Source of the DNA: Astropecten irregularis | Taxonomy: Eukaryota > Echinodermata > Asteroidea > Paxillosida > Astropectinidae | Direction: 5' to 3' | DNA length: 64,000 bases | NCBI GenBank assembly: GCA_963971285.1 | Contig: OZ020254.1 | Span: 6,138,001-6,202,000 of the forward strand | Shown here: positions 36,901-46,782 of the stretch, piece after piece | How the letters are laid out: every line of letters begins with the position of its first letter | How positions within the stretch are numbered: position 1 is the first letter of the stretch | The notes under the pieces: model-generated | Databases searched by the model: none | Told to the model about the DNA's origin: nothing | Seen by the model: the letters and a program-made list of their open reading frames with translations, nothing else | Position numbers and translations under genes: made by a program

Positions 36901-39517
36901 AGTTTTCGCTATATAATTCTCCGTGGTCGTGCATTCAGCAGATTTAGAAAGTTATTCTCGTGTATAAAAAAAGGGAATTTAAACTGTATTAGGAATTCAA
37001 ATGTTTATAACTGGCGTTCATCTCGATTGTCTTCTGATTACATAATGATTTCATATTTCAATTGGATAGTTCTTAGCGGCGCCTATATGCCATACGGTTT
37101 GATACTTATGTGGTCGGCTTAAATTCCTGCGATGTATCTATATTCCTATAGGTCCCTGGTTCGAAACCCGTTCAGCCACCATGATTCCCCGTCCCCATCA
37201 CACACCTACATTAACTGACATTGATCTTACGGCGCCAAGCCATCGTGCGGGTCTGATATAGTGCTAGCAGGCATGTCGGCCTGGGATGCAGTGCATCCTA
37301 TAGGTCCCTGGTTCGAATCCCATTCGGACAAAATTATTCTCTTCCGCATCACACATAATTAAGTGGTTACAACTCTCACTGATCTTGCAGCTCCTATCCT
37401 GTGGGTCTGATAATTCTGACTATAGTCATGTCGATCTGGGTTCCTGCAGTGCATTTATGATACATATAGGTTCATGGTTCGAATCCCGTTTGGGCATTAT
37501 TCCCTGACTCCCTCCCGCATTACACTCCATTACATGGCTACAGGTTAAACTCTCGCTGGTCTTTTACAGCGCCTTTCCTGATGGTCTGATAATTCTGACC
37601 GTCTTGTCGGTTTCCTGCAGTGTATCTTTGATTCCTATAGGTTTCCGGTTCGAATCCCGATTGGTCGAATTTCTTAACCCCATCCCAATCATGATTTCAT
37701 ATTTTCTCCGTTTTTGCTCTCTTTACAGTGCCTATCCTGCGGGCCTGATAGTTCCGGCCAGTGCGTGGGCTCGGCTATATGTTGCGGAGATTCCTTCGGG
37801 TGTTTCTTGGGCACGTCGGAGACCTACGTCTGCCGAGAGGAGAGCGAACTCTCCACGCCCTGCCAGATTGTCGGCGAGACCTGCTCGTCAGTTCCCGACG
37901 GGAGGTGCGTGGCCAACGGTTTTTGCTGCAGTCAGAGTGAGTATAACTGTCTTGAGTTTGAAATGCCGTCATCCCTATCCCCACTACCCCTTTCCTCAAT
38001 GTCCCTAAGCTCCCTCCCATCGCCCCTAGGATCATTGCCCCTAGCCCCATCACACCTATCTCAACTGCCCCTATAACACTACATCACATTCTCCGGTATA
38101 AGATTAACCAATGGAGGAAGGAAGTAACGGCCAAAGTCCAGTACCATAACCTGCAAGCTCGGTAATAATCTGGCCCGTCACACTAGCCCTCTTCGGGGAA
38201 TACTCCACTGGCCAAGCTGAAGTGATCTTAGTCCCTCTAGACGCCCTTGAGCAAGACGCTTTTATCACTTGATAACTGCTTCTCCTTCGCGCAAGTTTGA
38301 CTTACCAGGGTAGTTATTGGTTGTGGAGAAGTCTCTCCATGCGCTTAAAGAGCAACTACGGTCGCGCACTCACAAAGGGAATTCAGAGTGTTTCGGAGAG
38401 ACTCTCGGGTATTGGGTCTGAGAAGCATGCTGAGAAGTAGACAATAATGACACGATCAAATCTTCAAAATGTGAACTTTTGAAATTCACTGGATTCCTGT
38501 TTTTGCTTCGTTCCTGGCTAAAGTTACAGGTGTACTGTGCATACCTGAAGATGATTTATAATAGGCTACATGGCCTATTATTTCAACCTATTTATTATAT
38601 AGGTAAATGGCCTGTGAACTGACTCTCATTATGCAAACCACAGTAACAGTTTGCATTGCACTGCCAAAGAATCAAATCCATTAAAGGTATTATACATGTA
38701 TGTACATGTATCATTCTTTGGTATAGGAAACCAAAACAGATATGTTCACAGATTTATGTATAAATTACAGGGTATAAAGACAGACGTTTTACAAACATAC
38801 CGTTAAAATCTCCGAAATCAAAACCTCGCAATCAAACATTTTCGTACAATTTCGCATTACAATCATGCTCTGTTTTCTACTGTTTCCAATGATCAACTGA
38901 GCTGAACATTTCACAGGTTTGTTTTTATTCCATGACAAATCAAATGATGAACATACCAAATTATGACAGAACCTTTTCAGCAAAACCAATCTAGACTGCA
39001 AGATGGCACGGCGGATGAGCCCGTGCAGCTATTGCATTTTGTTACTATTTAAATATACGGTGTTTTTGTTGATGCTGTTGTTGTTGGGTTATTTTTTCGG
39101 AGGGAAAACATTGATCAATAATGATTGGCTTGCACTTCTGCCTCACAGTCATGAGTCCGGAAGAATGATCATTTAATAAAATACTCAATTATTCAAATGC
39201 CAAAAAAGAGAAGATTGCACTATGTACCACTGCAAACGCTATGGGGGATACATTCTCTGGATCGGAAGCGTCATACCCTGATAGTTATCCTATTTGGGGA
39301 TCATGGATGACGTTCATGATCTCGAGAGCGGATCCACAGATCCACCTATATGCCTGGCATTCACGAGCAAGCTCATGCATGCAAGCTGCCGTCTGATCTG
39401 CTCTTCAAACTTTAAATCCTCCAAACAAACAGTATTCAATTATGTGGCTGATTGGACTCTCACGGTCTGACAAGTGCCAATAGACCTTATCCGTTTACGG
39501 CAATAGCTAAGGGGGCA

Positions 39518-39552
<35 letters not shown>

Positions 39553-42120
39553 ATTTTCTTCTCCAACTCAAAATGACATCAGCAACACAAAGAATGGACA
39601 AACAAGGGCATTGCCCTCTCTGATATGACGTCACGATATCTACTTGACTACCCACAAGTCCAGGCTAGGTATATATAGACAGGAAATCGTGAAAAAAACA
39701 CCGTAAGGCAAAACTTAAAAAAAAAAAAAAAACCTTAAAAATATGGAAATAAAAGTAAAATAAAGTAGATGAGAAATAATATGATTTGAGCCAATTTGCT
39801 AACCATTCCGGTATGGGATACAACCAACAGAAATGACTTCGGCGAGATGAAAGTGGAAAAGCCTTGATACTTCGGTCACTGTCACGCCGTAGGACAATCA
39901 CATTTCACGTCCGCCAATTCAGTAGCATGCGACTGCATTATTACAAGACTATAATTTTTTTGTGCAGGCCATTCAGGTCACCTGTTCTGTATACAGCATT
40001 TTAAGCAACTTAGTGCACTGATATTGAGATAATAATAAGTCCGGGCTATGGAATAAATTGTCTACGGGGCGCTAGAGGTGCCATCCGACTTGTTAAGATC
40101 CTTAGTTAATTCATCACGGGATGACGACATCCTAAAAATCAAGATGACGACATTATGAATTAATTCATCACGGGATGACGACATCCTTAATCAAGATGAC
40201 GACATCCTGAGATAATTTATCACGAGATGACGACATCCTAAAATCAAGATAATGACATCCTGAGATAATTTATCACGGGATGACGACATCCTAAAATCAA
40301 GATAATGACATCCTGAGATAATTTATCACGGGATGACGACATCCTGAAATCAAGATGGCGACATCCTGAGTTAAATTATCACGGGATGACGACATTCTAA
40401 AATCAAGGTGACTACATCAAAACGCGATCCAAACATAACAGAAATATCTTCGTCATCTTGATTTTAGGATGTCATCATCCTGTGATAAATTATGTCGTCA
40501 TCCAAATATCATTTTCATCTTAAGATCTCAACAAATCGGATGGCACCTGTAGAGCTCCGTAGAGGTCTGTTGGTAATAAACACGTTCTGTTTTACAATTC
40601 GAGCCCCTGATCTGGTATAAGGATGACCCACCTATAAAGCCCCCTTGAGATTGCACCTGCCGAAGCTTACTGGAGAAATCCACTTCACACTACTCCTTGA
40701 TAGGGTCAAACTGCCAATTTCTTTTTACATTTACAATTTGCTTTTCTTGATTTTACTTTCGATCGGTTCAAGATGGACTGTCCGATTCATGACCAATGTG
40801 ACAGCTCATTATTGACTTATTTATTTATTTGATATCTTGAATCACTCGTGTTACGAGATAGGACAAATACAACGTCCCTCCCTTCATAATCTTACCCCAA
40901 AACATGAATTAGGGATAAATGGCAGTTTGTCTACAAACAAAATGGTACAATACGTTGATCCAGAGTCTATTGTATGCAGTGATTGGAGAATTGTACCAAG
41001 ACAACAAAACATGCGAGATTCATTGACATTTGTATGTCATCCTGTGTAGTATGATCATAATGGAAGCCGTTCACGGACGGACAGATATGCCTTGATGTTG
41101 AAATGATAAATAAATGCCCGACATTTTCGTGATATATGCATGCAACTGCTTATCAATCCTCTGCCCCTACCCTACGCACCCCAAGACTCAAACGCCTCTC
41201 CGTGAACCTGGAAAATACAATGGGTCCGACCGCTTGTATATCGACCGTCGATATGATACATCGAGTCACCCAAGCGCATCATCTGCCGTGAACGACAAAG
41301 ACACCTGAGCCTTCATAAAATGTTGAGGCAATGGCCAAAATTAATATCAAGGGCCTTTATACGAAACATTGGCTTGGGCTCCGGCTCAAACCATTTTAAA
41401 GTAACAGGTATCAAAATAGAGGTGTTGGGGTATGGTTCCGAAAGAGATACTCTGTTCCGAACAAGAAAACGGAGTTTCAACCTCAGGGGAAAACCCACAG
41501 CCTGTATTTGAGCTTTTAGATAATGGAGCCTAAGCCCAAGCCGTGATTTCGTAAAGGCTCAAAGATCCGTATAATATTAGGGGTTCTTGGTTTATCGGAG
41601 ACAGCGAAGATATAATGGGCAGTCAGAGAAGTCACATGCACCCACAGTTGGTAATACACGAAAGGGTTGCTCTAATTCAGTCTTTGAGATATTGAGCTTC
41701 AGTATGTCAGAGACAGGAAGCACATTTCTATAGGGGCCACATATAGTCTTCAAAAGAAGGGAGGATAGTTTTTGTTGCCATTGGTTTTGTACACTATAAA
41801 ACTGTCCACCTTCCTTTACACGAATTTACACACTACCACAATATACACGTTCCCAAAGGTGGGATCGGCTATACAAACTCTGCAAACTTCTCACACCCAA
41901 AAGAAACAAAATCATTATTTTCTTATAAAGGTTAACATCTTGATTTACACCCGGCTCCCACAGAATTCATTTCACTCAGATTCTCCCCTTTTCTCGTTCT
42001 TTCTCGTGCCCAGGGAGCTGCTCGTTAGACATGGAATGCAGAACAACCAAACCAGGACAGATGAACCTCAAGGACAGACTGAAAGAGAGGCTGCTAGACG
42101 CCCTCTTGCGTCAGCCTTGA
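21863..42120 (+). CDS. Vasopressin/oxytocin-type neuropeptide precursor (nonapeptide + neurophysin), three coding exons
   Basis: Join of 21863-21991, 37729-37936 and 42014-42120 gives a 147-residue secreted prohormone. Residues 1-23 are a signal peptide (hydrophobic core, cleavage expected after TEA). Residues 24-32 are the nonapeptide CLVQDCPNG, with Cys1-Cys6 ring and Pro7. The following Gly-Lys-Arg (33-35) is the amidation and dibasic cleavage signal. Residues 36-121 are neurophysin with all 14 expected cysteines. Residues 122-147 are a Leu/Lys/Glu-rich tail. The family acts through G-protein-coupled receptors after processing in neurosecretory granules, where neurophysin chaperones the peptide. 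All junctions use GT/AG and keep frame (phases 0 and 1), with exon borders at the same neurophysin positions as in vertebrates. Asn at peptide position 8 differs from the Glu of asterotocin. Species and receptor are unknown; the family assignment is close to certain. Confidence 0.96.
24543..24721 (+). mobile_element. TTAA-type MITE, 5'-truncated copy in intron 1
   Basis: Only the right half is present, from ggtcactggttttactcttt through the terminal repeat ending gatactaccttta. The left inverted repeat is missing. Confidence 0.65.
26214..26579 (+). mobile_element. TTAA-type MITE, complete copy in intron 1
   Basis: Left end TTAAGGTAATATCCTATACT, right end cccaaagtatgatagtatct then TTTAA. It contains an inner poly-A run at 26347-26365 that is absent from the sister copies. 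Confidence 0.75.
26797..26838 (+). ncRNA. Hammerhead-like motif, degenerate
   Basis: ctgaaga, then a stem made by cggccag and ctggccg, then gaacgtcc. This follows the order of a hammerhead core (CUGANGA - stem II - GAAA - ..GUC) but lacks one A of GAAA. Such minimal motifs are known at the ends of Penelope-like retroelements. Activity cannot be judged from sequence alone. Confidence 0.3.
27030..27330 (+). repeat. Minisatellite, about 20-bp units (gatactcagtgactcgattc)
   Basis: About 14 units of gatactcagtgactcgattc with small changes, in intron 1. The preceding gagtcgactcgagtc stretch is partly palindromic. Confidence 0.85.
28283..28320. repeat. Poly-T then poly-G homopolymer tract
   Basis: More than 20 T followed by 11 G, in intron 1. 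This is a likely place for assembly length errors. Confidence 0.85.
28738..28848. repeat. Inverted repeat (hairpin), about 110 bp
   Basis: gcttgcaagtttttctcatg + cttgagaa at the left pairs with ttctcaagcatgagataaac + tcgcaagc at the right. The loop holds no other feature. It is probably a short MITE remnant in intron 1. Confidence 0.6.
28957..29081. mobile_element. MITE with gggcctgtttgttta ends
   Basis: gggcctgtttgtttaatgca and gcattaaaaacatgcaggccc form inverted ends around gcggatccggatcc. A second copy is at 55445-55565. About 125 bp. Confidence 0.65.
29097..29184. mobile_element. Short hairpin MITE with ataggcacgttcacacac ends
   Basis: ataggcacgttcacacacat and gtgtgtgtgaacgtgcctat are near-perfect inverted ends of an 88-bp palindrome with gtcgcgatttgagtcgcgac in the centre. 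It lies directly next to the 28957-29081 element. Confidence 0.7.
31814..32051 (+). mobile_element. MITE with ggggccaatttcatagagct ends, well-kept copy in intron 1
   Basis: Left ggggccaatttcatagagct, right agcagctctatgaaattggc. Same interior and length as the copies at 16903 and 35793. Confidence 0.8.
35362..35400 (-). ncRNA. Hammerhead-like motif, intact core sequence
   Basis: On the minus strand: cctgatgaaggctagcagta then ccggcagccgaaacgtcgc. It contains CTGATGA, a GGCT/AGCC stem and GAAAC-GTC in hammerhead order. The flanks are not recognised as a retroelement; helix III is minimal, as described for Penelope-associated ribozymes. Confidence 0.35.
35793..36031 (-). mobile_element. MITE with ggggccaatttcatagagct ends, reverse copy in intron 1
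   Basis: The ends ggggccactttcatagagct and catctctatgaaattggccc are near-symmetric. The interior is in reverse orientation (aaaacaggattaacaaccaa comes first), so this copy is inverted relative to those at 16903 and 31814. Confidence 0.8.
37078..37770 (+). repeat. Tandem array of 153-179 bp units running into exon 2 and including its splice acceptor
   Basis: Five related units start near 37078, 37231, 37389, 37568 and 37727. Each begins with a version of agYgcctatcctgcgggtct followed by gataattctgac, and the full upstream units carry a tRNA-like B box (ggttcgaatccc) near 37160, 37310, 37480 and 37650. The last unit is the start of exon 2 itself (TTTACAG|TGCCTATCCTGCGGGCCTGA). Units at 37389 and 37568 keep AG acceptors (CTTGCAG, TTTACAG) and then about 30 bases resembling the coding start, now with changes. 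The intron/exon junction has therefore been copied several times, or the exon start was built within such an array. Confidence 0.8.
37729..37936 (+). CDS. VP/OT-type precursor, coding exon 2: core of neurophysin
   Basis: The exon is preceded by a pyrimidine tract and TTTACAG and ends CAG-A|GTGAGT. It has 69 full codons plus one base (phase 1). It starts CLSCGPDSSGQC and carries 12 cysteines at the neurophysin spacing: C-2-C-7-C-5-CC-5-C-9-C-9-C-6-C-7-C-5-CC. The only spacing change from bovine neurophysin is 7 rather than 5 residues between the Cys61 and Cys67 equivalents. The segment CREESELSTPC keeps the Glu equivalent to Glu47, which binds the hormone's free amino end in vertebrates, plus the matching Leu and Pro. 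An unspliced frame runs on to 38076 but is intronic after 37936. The acceptor and first ~40 bases belong to a local tandem-repeat family. Confidence 0.96.
38681..38815 (-). mobile_element. TTAA-type MITE, truncated reverse copy in intron 2
   Basis: Begins TTAAAGGTATTATACATG and runs through caaaacagatatgttcacag to acaaacataccgttaaaa, the reverse complement of the family's right half. The tacatgtatgtacatgtatc expansion lies within the terminal repeat. Confidence 0.65.
39524..39553. repeat. (CTT)n microsatellite
   Basis: Nine to ten CTT units in intron 2. Confidence 0.85.
40062..40562. mobile_element. Inverted-repeat element filled with a minisatellite
   Basis: Left end ctacggggcgctagaggtgc then catccgacttgttaagatc. 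Right end gatctcaacaaatcggatgg then cacctgtagagctccgtag is its inverted copy (~39 bp). Between them is a tandem array of roughly 55-60 bp units with core cacgggatgacgacatcc and tgacatcctgagataattta. Near 40450-40505 the same core appears inverted. Confidence 0.75.
42014..42120 (+). CDS. VP/OT-type precursor, coding exon 3: neurophysin C-terminus and tail
   Basis: Found by requiring an acceptor followed by two bases, one codon, a Cys codon, five codons and another Cys codon, as neurophysin demands. A long pyrimidine tract (41979-42010) ends in CCCAG at 42013. The codon split over the intron becomes Arg, giving CCSQ-RSCSLDMEC, which supplies the last two cysteines at vertebrate spacing (four and five residues). 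The frame continues for 26 residues to TGA at 42118-42120. The tail is rich in Leu, Lys, Arg and Glu (LKDRLKERLLDALLRQP) and looks like an amphipathic helix. A longer frame on the same strand (41772-42284) covers the site but reads it in the wrong phase and is not coding. Confidence 0.93.
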
Positions 42121-43666
42121 TCCAGTTTCCCCCCGCCGTACCACCATTATTAGTGGTTTGGAATTTTTTTGTAGTTTCTATACAAAAAAAAAAACAACGC
42201 ACAATGCAACGTGATACAGAAGCGCACGTTCGATTACGGATTTCAAATACGGACAGTTTCGAATATGAACAATTTCGTCTTTAATTAGGGGGGATTATTA
42301 ACGTGTAGGCCCTTCATTTTAAATGGGTAAAGTGCCAAAGAAACGTCACAAAGATCGTGTATCGCTTTGCATTGTGCATGGAAACGTTGATGTAAATTCG
42401 AATATAATTTAAGAAAAAAACAAATTACTTTGAGTCCATGTTTTTAACCAAGTCGAAGTTAACAATGAAATTATTTTAAAATAACTGTTATAATTCTTGT
42501 ATTTTCTTTTATTTTTCCGCCTGTATTATAATATCTATAGCCAGATTAAGCACTAATGATATACTAAAATCACACATTAAGATGGTTTACAGAGTGATGG
42601 TTTCATCTTCAGGGTGGTTTCGAAATATGATTCTTATAGCTATGGAATTTGTGGTTCTATACACGATGAAACGACCTCAACAATATTTGTAATGTTTCAA
42701 ACTTAAATTATGTGAATGAAATGCACATCATTGGTCAAATGCCAGTTCATCGGTCCCAGTCCCATACGCGGAACACTCATTAACTATCCAATCCAAACGG
42801 ATATTACGTTACATGAGAATCGATTCAATAATTATCTATCGTAAGGGTCCTGACATGTATTACTCGAAATGACTCGAAATTCGTTGGAACCGAACACAAT
42901 TTGAGCAAACAATCAATTTTTCTTTAACATGAAGCCGTTGCGGCTGCAAGCTAATTCAATTGCGTCTTACACTGCGTAAAGAAAAAAATGTTTTCTTTAA
43001 TACCCGTGTTTTTTTTTCTCTTTTTGTTTGCCTTGTGATTTCCCTTCATACATTATTACTAATTAAAACGCCAAGTGTTCAGATTGCACGCTTAGACAGT
43101 CGTATGCCCTATATCACAATATAAAACAAGTAGATGATAATAGTAATAATAATAAATAATGATAAAAAAATACAAATAACATGACCGAAGTTTACCCCTA
43201 CATGAACCAACGACCAAATAACATGAACACAGATTGACTCAATCGGACATGATTATATCGTACAGATTAATTCAATAATTGAGTAGACGTTCGCTATTCA
43301 CAAAATGCCTATAACCTTGTTTCTAGCTGTTAGCGATTTAAATACCCACATTAAAGTTACATATAATTATAAAACAAAGACAAGCATTAATGTAGTGGCA
43401 ATGGTACTAATTGTTTTTGTTTTCATCTTGATAGGTTTACTAGTATTATTATCCCTTTTAAACCCGAGTTTTGAAGCAGAGAAAAACATAATGTTGTCCG
43501 AACATCAACACTGGAACTTTAACTCATCCTCATGTATATTAAATGATTTTGGACGGAAAATACATAATAATTTGTTATGCAAATTAGGCTTGCCCTTCAC
43601 CGACCTGGATGGGCACTGTATACTCATCAGTGCTTGTGAGTGCACGTGAGAAAAATCACGTGCTGG

Positions 43667-43711
43667 CTCAGGTGGGATTCAAACCCACGGCCTCCTGCTT
43701 ACTAGTGCAGA
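43667..43711 (-). mobile_element. tRNA-like fragment, reverse strand
   Basis: gtgggattcaaacccacggc + ctcctgcttactagtgcag is the 3' half of a tRNA-type sequence with B box and T stem. There is no A-box half, so it is a SINE remnant. Confidence 0.5.
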
Positions 43712-43850
43712 TGCATCATCGTTATGTTTCAATCATTATAGAATTTTTCGTTAATGTGAATCTGTGCTTATTTCTGCAGTTAAAAAAAACAATCACCATT
43801 CCCGCGCGACAACATTTGTGACGAACAAGAAAATACCGATACTGATAAAA

Positions 43851-43856
43851 AATAAA
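43851..43856 (+). terminator. Possible polyadenylation signal AATAAA
   Basis: This AATAAA is followed within 10-30 bases by GT-rich sequence, and lies 1.7 kb past the stop codon of the neuropeptide gene. Another AATAAA sits at 43151-43156. In AT-rich DNA such hexamers are frequent, so neither can be chosen without transcript data. Confidence 0.15.
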
Positions 43857-46403
43857 AGCGTGCATTAATGTGCATGAACTTATAATGTCTTCGTCAGCCC
43901 CTTATGAATCAGATATCATTCTACCTGCATTTTAAAGAAGAGATCGAATAGAATAGTGCAAGAATGCAATAGTATCGTTATATACATATCTTCTTAGATC
44001 TCCCAAATAAATCATATCTTGAAAAAAGTGAAACAAAAAAAATAGAGACACGCCCGCAGACAAAAGTCCACTAAAATGGTTTTCTCAAACTGTTTAAATG
44101 TTCGACAAAGAAACCAAAATGACATGCTGATTACTATTCAATGATCCTGATTATATCTGGTGTGTATACGTCTTTTGGACAGTTTGCCAGTGTTTTAATC
44201 GTTCTAATTAGGCTATGATTGGAGTGATGACGTCAGGGCGTTAATGCGTTACTTTGACGTCCGCAACAAAACAATTCTTATTAAATTTCAGTGTAAATTA
44301 TATGTAACTCATCAGATGTGTAATTAGAATTTCTAAAACATACCTCTGTCCCGACTGAGAGAGGTTTCACTGAAAAGAAGTTTGTGTTCCTTGGTCTCAG
44401 TTATACATGAATATAAACTGAAGGTAGCCTTTTAAACGGGTAAAACAAAACATTTGTAGTTTGGTTTGCGTGTCACCGTCATCTCGTCTGAAATTGCACC
44501 TTATAATGATATGCTCTTATTAAATTAACTGCGTTTTTGGTAAAAGCTTTCAGCACTTTCAACCGCTACAGAAAACTGTCCACAGTCGCAGTACTACTCA
44601 GTTTACCACAATAGTATCCGGTTTAATCGTATCAAAGTGTAGGATTCTTAGTTTATTGAAAATGAAGACGTTCAAAACAATTCGAAGTATCGGGTTTGTT
44701 TTGTTAACCGGTTTAGTTCAATTTGGAAAAACAACAAAGAGATAAAGAAAAAACCCACACAACAGATGACGCTGTTTACTTTTTTGCGTCATATCATGAA
44801 TTAGCCCACATAAATATGAATCCACGATTTCCTGTGAGTAACAATGAATCTTATTTCTGAAAGTAGACCGTTTCTTTCCTTCTGTATATCTTGATCGAAT
44901 AATGATAATAAAAACATATATCTTGTGTAAGCTGATTTGTGATTCATCCGTAACTCCGTAATGAAGTGTCTTCGTTTGTTTGTTTCTTGGGTGTTTGTTG
45001 TTGTTGTTAATGTTGTTGTTTTGTTTTTGTCCATCTGTCTAGCTATTTGTCTACTACTCTACCATAAAGACTGCAATAGTTTATCAATTTCTTAAGTATC
45101 CCTTTCAAGTCAACTTTGTGGTGTTACTTATGCCACATAACAGGTTATCGAGGCAAAACTCTCCACCATTAAGTGACCTACATCGGAACCGATTACGGAA
45201 TTATTTGCTACTTGAGGCCTCAAACACCGATCATAGAATTCCTAATTTTATTTTGTGTATCTATTTCAAGATCGTTATACAGATACACAATATCACCTCA
45301 AAGGCTGTTTTACAACATGGCTCTGTGTAAATACAAATCCGACAGTTTTTCCACAGTAATTAAGCAGTCCTTGAAATGGGTCAAGTTATTCTTATGATTT
45401 TTAAAAGGCAATAATCTTCTTCATGACCGAAGGGAAAAAAACAACACCGTTTCATGACCCTAATAGTCAACGTGGTCCAATAAAGCTATACACTTGGGAA
45501 TTTTGACCGGGCAGTTTGTAGTGTGTTGACACTACATATTATAACTACTGCTTTCTGGCTATTCAGAGTCGAGCTATTTCGGCCCGCTCGGACCATGATA
45601 AGACTGTCTACTGCCATCACCCGCCGTCAATTAATGAGCGCCTCACTCGTAGAGTGCTGGGTCCACAGTTCTACTGCGAGTAACTGAGAGTGCAACTTTG
45701 CGCAGGCAGGTGCCAAATTAATCTCCCCCGTGTGTCACTGCTGACACTTGACAATCATTATCATCAGCAAGCCTTGCTCGGAGAGCAATGGCAATATTTA
45801 TCAGGTCCTAAATCAGTCACTTAAATCTCCAACCACTTTTTCTTCTTTTAATTTCGATTTGAATGTCCAACCTTTTTTTTTCTCTCTCCAGTTCCCCAGA
45901 CCATGCGATTTCGAGAATATTAAGACAGGATTCCGGCAAGATGGCAGTTCCGCTATATACACGGTGTTGACGATACCGCGGTGTTTTTTATTCCTTTCTT
46001 TCGAAGACCGGGGCTGAAATTGCCAGAACTCCCCTGGGCCGTACGGGGCTGTCTTGCTAAATCCCAACGGATCTCAATCAACTGACAAGGCTTATAATAT
46101 AGAGCATTTCTGGGTGTGTTTTTTTTAACCAAGAGTATTCAAGGCATTTTGACAAAGTGCATACTTTATTTAAAAATACTGCGTCCATCTTGTCAAAATC
46201 AGCAGGAACATGATAGGCTGAGATTATTCCGTACAAACACCGTGACATCATGGAACATTCTCATAAAAGGAGCTCTCTTCAAGAACTCTGAATGGTTTGG
46301 GTATTGGAGCAGATATCAAGTTTCTGAGGCGCAAAATATTAAAAACGTGTGCTGGTTGTTTTCCAGGCTCCTGTTGAATGAATATCTAATGTTAAAAAGG
46401 GGG

Positions 46404-46455
46404 ACCTGTACGATATTCAGGAGGTCGCTGGTTCGAATCCCGCTCCAAACAATTT
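46404..46455 (+). mobile_element. SINE fragment with tRNA-like B box
   Basis: cctgtacgatattcaggagg + tcgctggttcgaatcccgct matches the B-box half of the SINE at 19155. The A box is not present. Confidence 0.5.
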
Positions 46456-46782
46456 TCCCAGTAAAACGCCAAAAAACGGTCGCGAAAAATAATATGAAAC
46501 CTTTATATCCCCACAGTTGATTTCAAATCTTACCATTCAATTATTAAGCACAAAAGTATAGGTACGTGCGCAGATACATTTAGGGAGACAAACAACAGGA
46601 GAGAATAGGCCAGTATTATTCGTCGTAATGTCGAAGACGCGATCACCGATTGATAAAAAAATGCGCAAGTTAATAATTATTGTGTTATGATAATGCACTA
46701 AATTAAGATTGCGACAGCCCTCTTTCAAAACGAATGGCCAATTGTACACCATTATACCTTTAAAATGAGTACAGAGACGAAT

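Larger units (their letters stand above)
21992..37728 (+). other. Intron 1 of the VP/OT-type gene (about 15.7 kb)
   Basis: Bounded by CAG|GTAAGT and TTTACAG|TG, phase 0. It contains repeat copies listed separately: a partial TTAA element near 24.6 kb, a full one at 26.2 kb, a 20-bp minisatellite at 27.0 kb, small inverted-repeat elements at 28.7-29.2 kb, CTTAGCA-type MITEs at 31.8 and 35.8 kb, ribozyme-like motifs at 26.8 and 35.4 kb, and the tandem array at 37.08-37.7 kb. A tRNA-like A-box stretch lies at 23263-23290 and a T/G homopolymer at 28285-28320. The short open frames inside carry no family signature that I recognise. Confidence 0.85.
37937..42013 (+). other. Intron 2 of the VP/OT-type gene (about 4.1 kb)
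   Basis: Bounded by A|GTGAGT and CCCAG|GG, phase 1. It holds a reversed, truncated TTAA-type MITE (38681-38815), a (CTT)n tract at 39524-39553, and a 0.5-kb inverted-repeat element filled with a minisatellite (40062-40562). The remaining sequence has no coding feature I can support. Confidence 0.85.

Noticed and set aside
37604-38076. Unspliced frames of 134 and 120 codons across exon 2
   Set aside because: One is a wrong-phase shadow. The other is the neurophysin frame extended into the intron past the A|GTGAGT donor, where it turns into Ser/Pro/Leu-rich low-complexity sequence.
38532-38560. Alternative third exon starting at TTACAG|GT near 38531
   Set aside because: It gives only one cysteine before a stop, so the last neurophysin disulfide could not form.
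39204-39268. Alternative third exon (AG then KDCTMYHCKRYGG and stop)
   Set aside because: It has two cysteines, but with four instead of five residues between them and no pyrimidine tract at the acceptor. The site at 42014 fits spacing, acceptor and length far better.
40090-40440. CRISPR-like regular repeats
   Set aside because: Units are contiguous and diverged without unique spacers, lie inside a transposon-like element, and the window is clearly eukaryotic.
41772-42284. 170-codon frame covering exon 3
   Set aside because: It reads the neurophysin exon in the wrong phase, and most of its length is pyrimidine tract and 3' flank.
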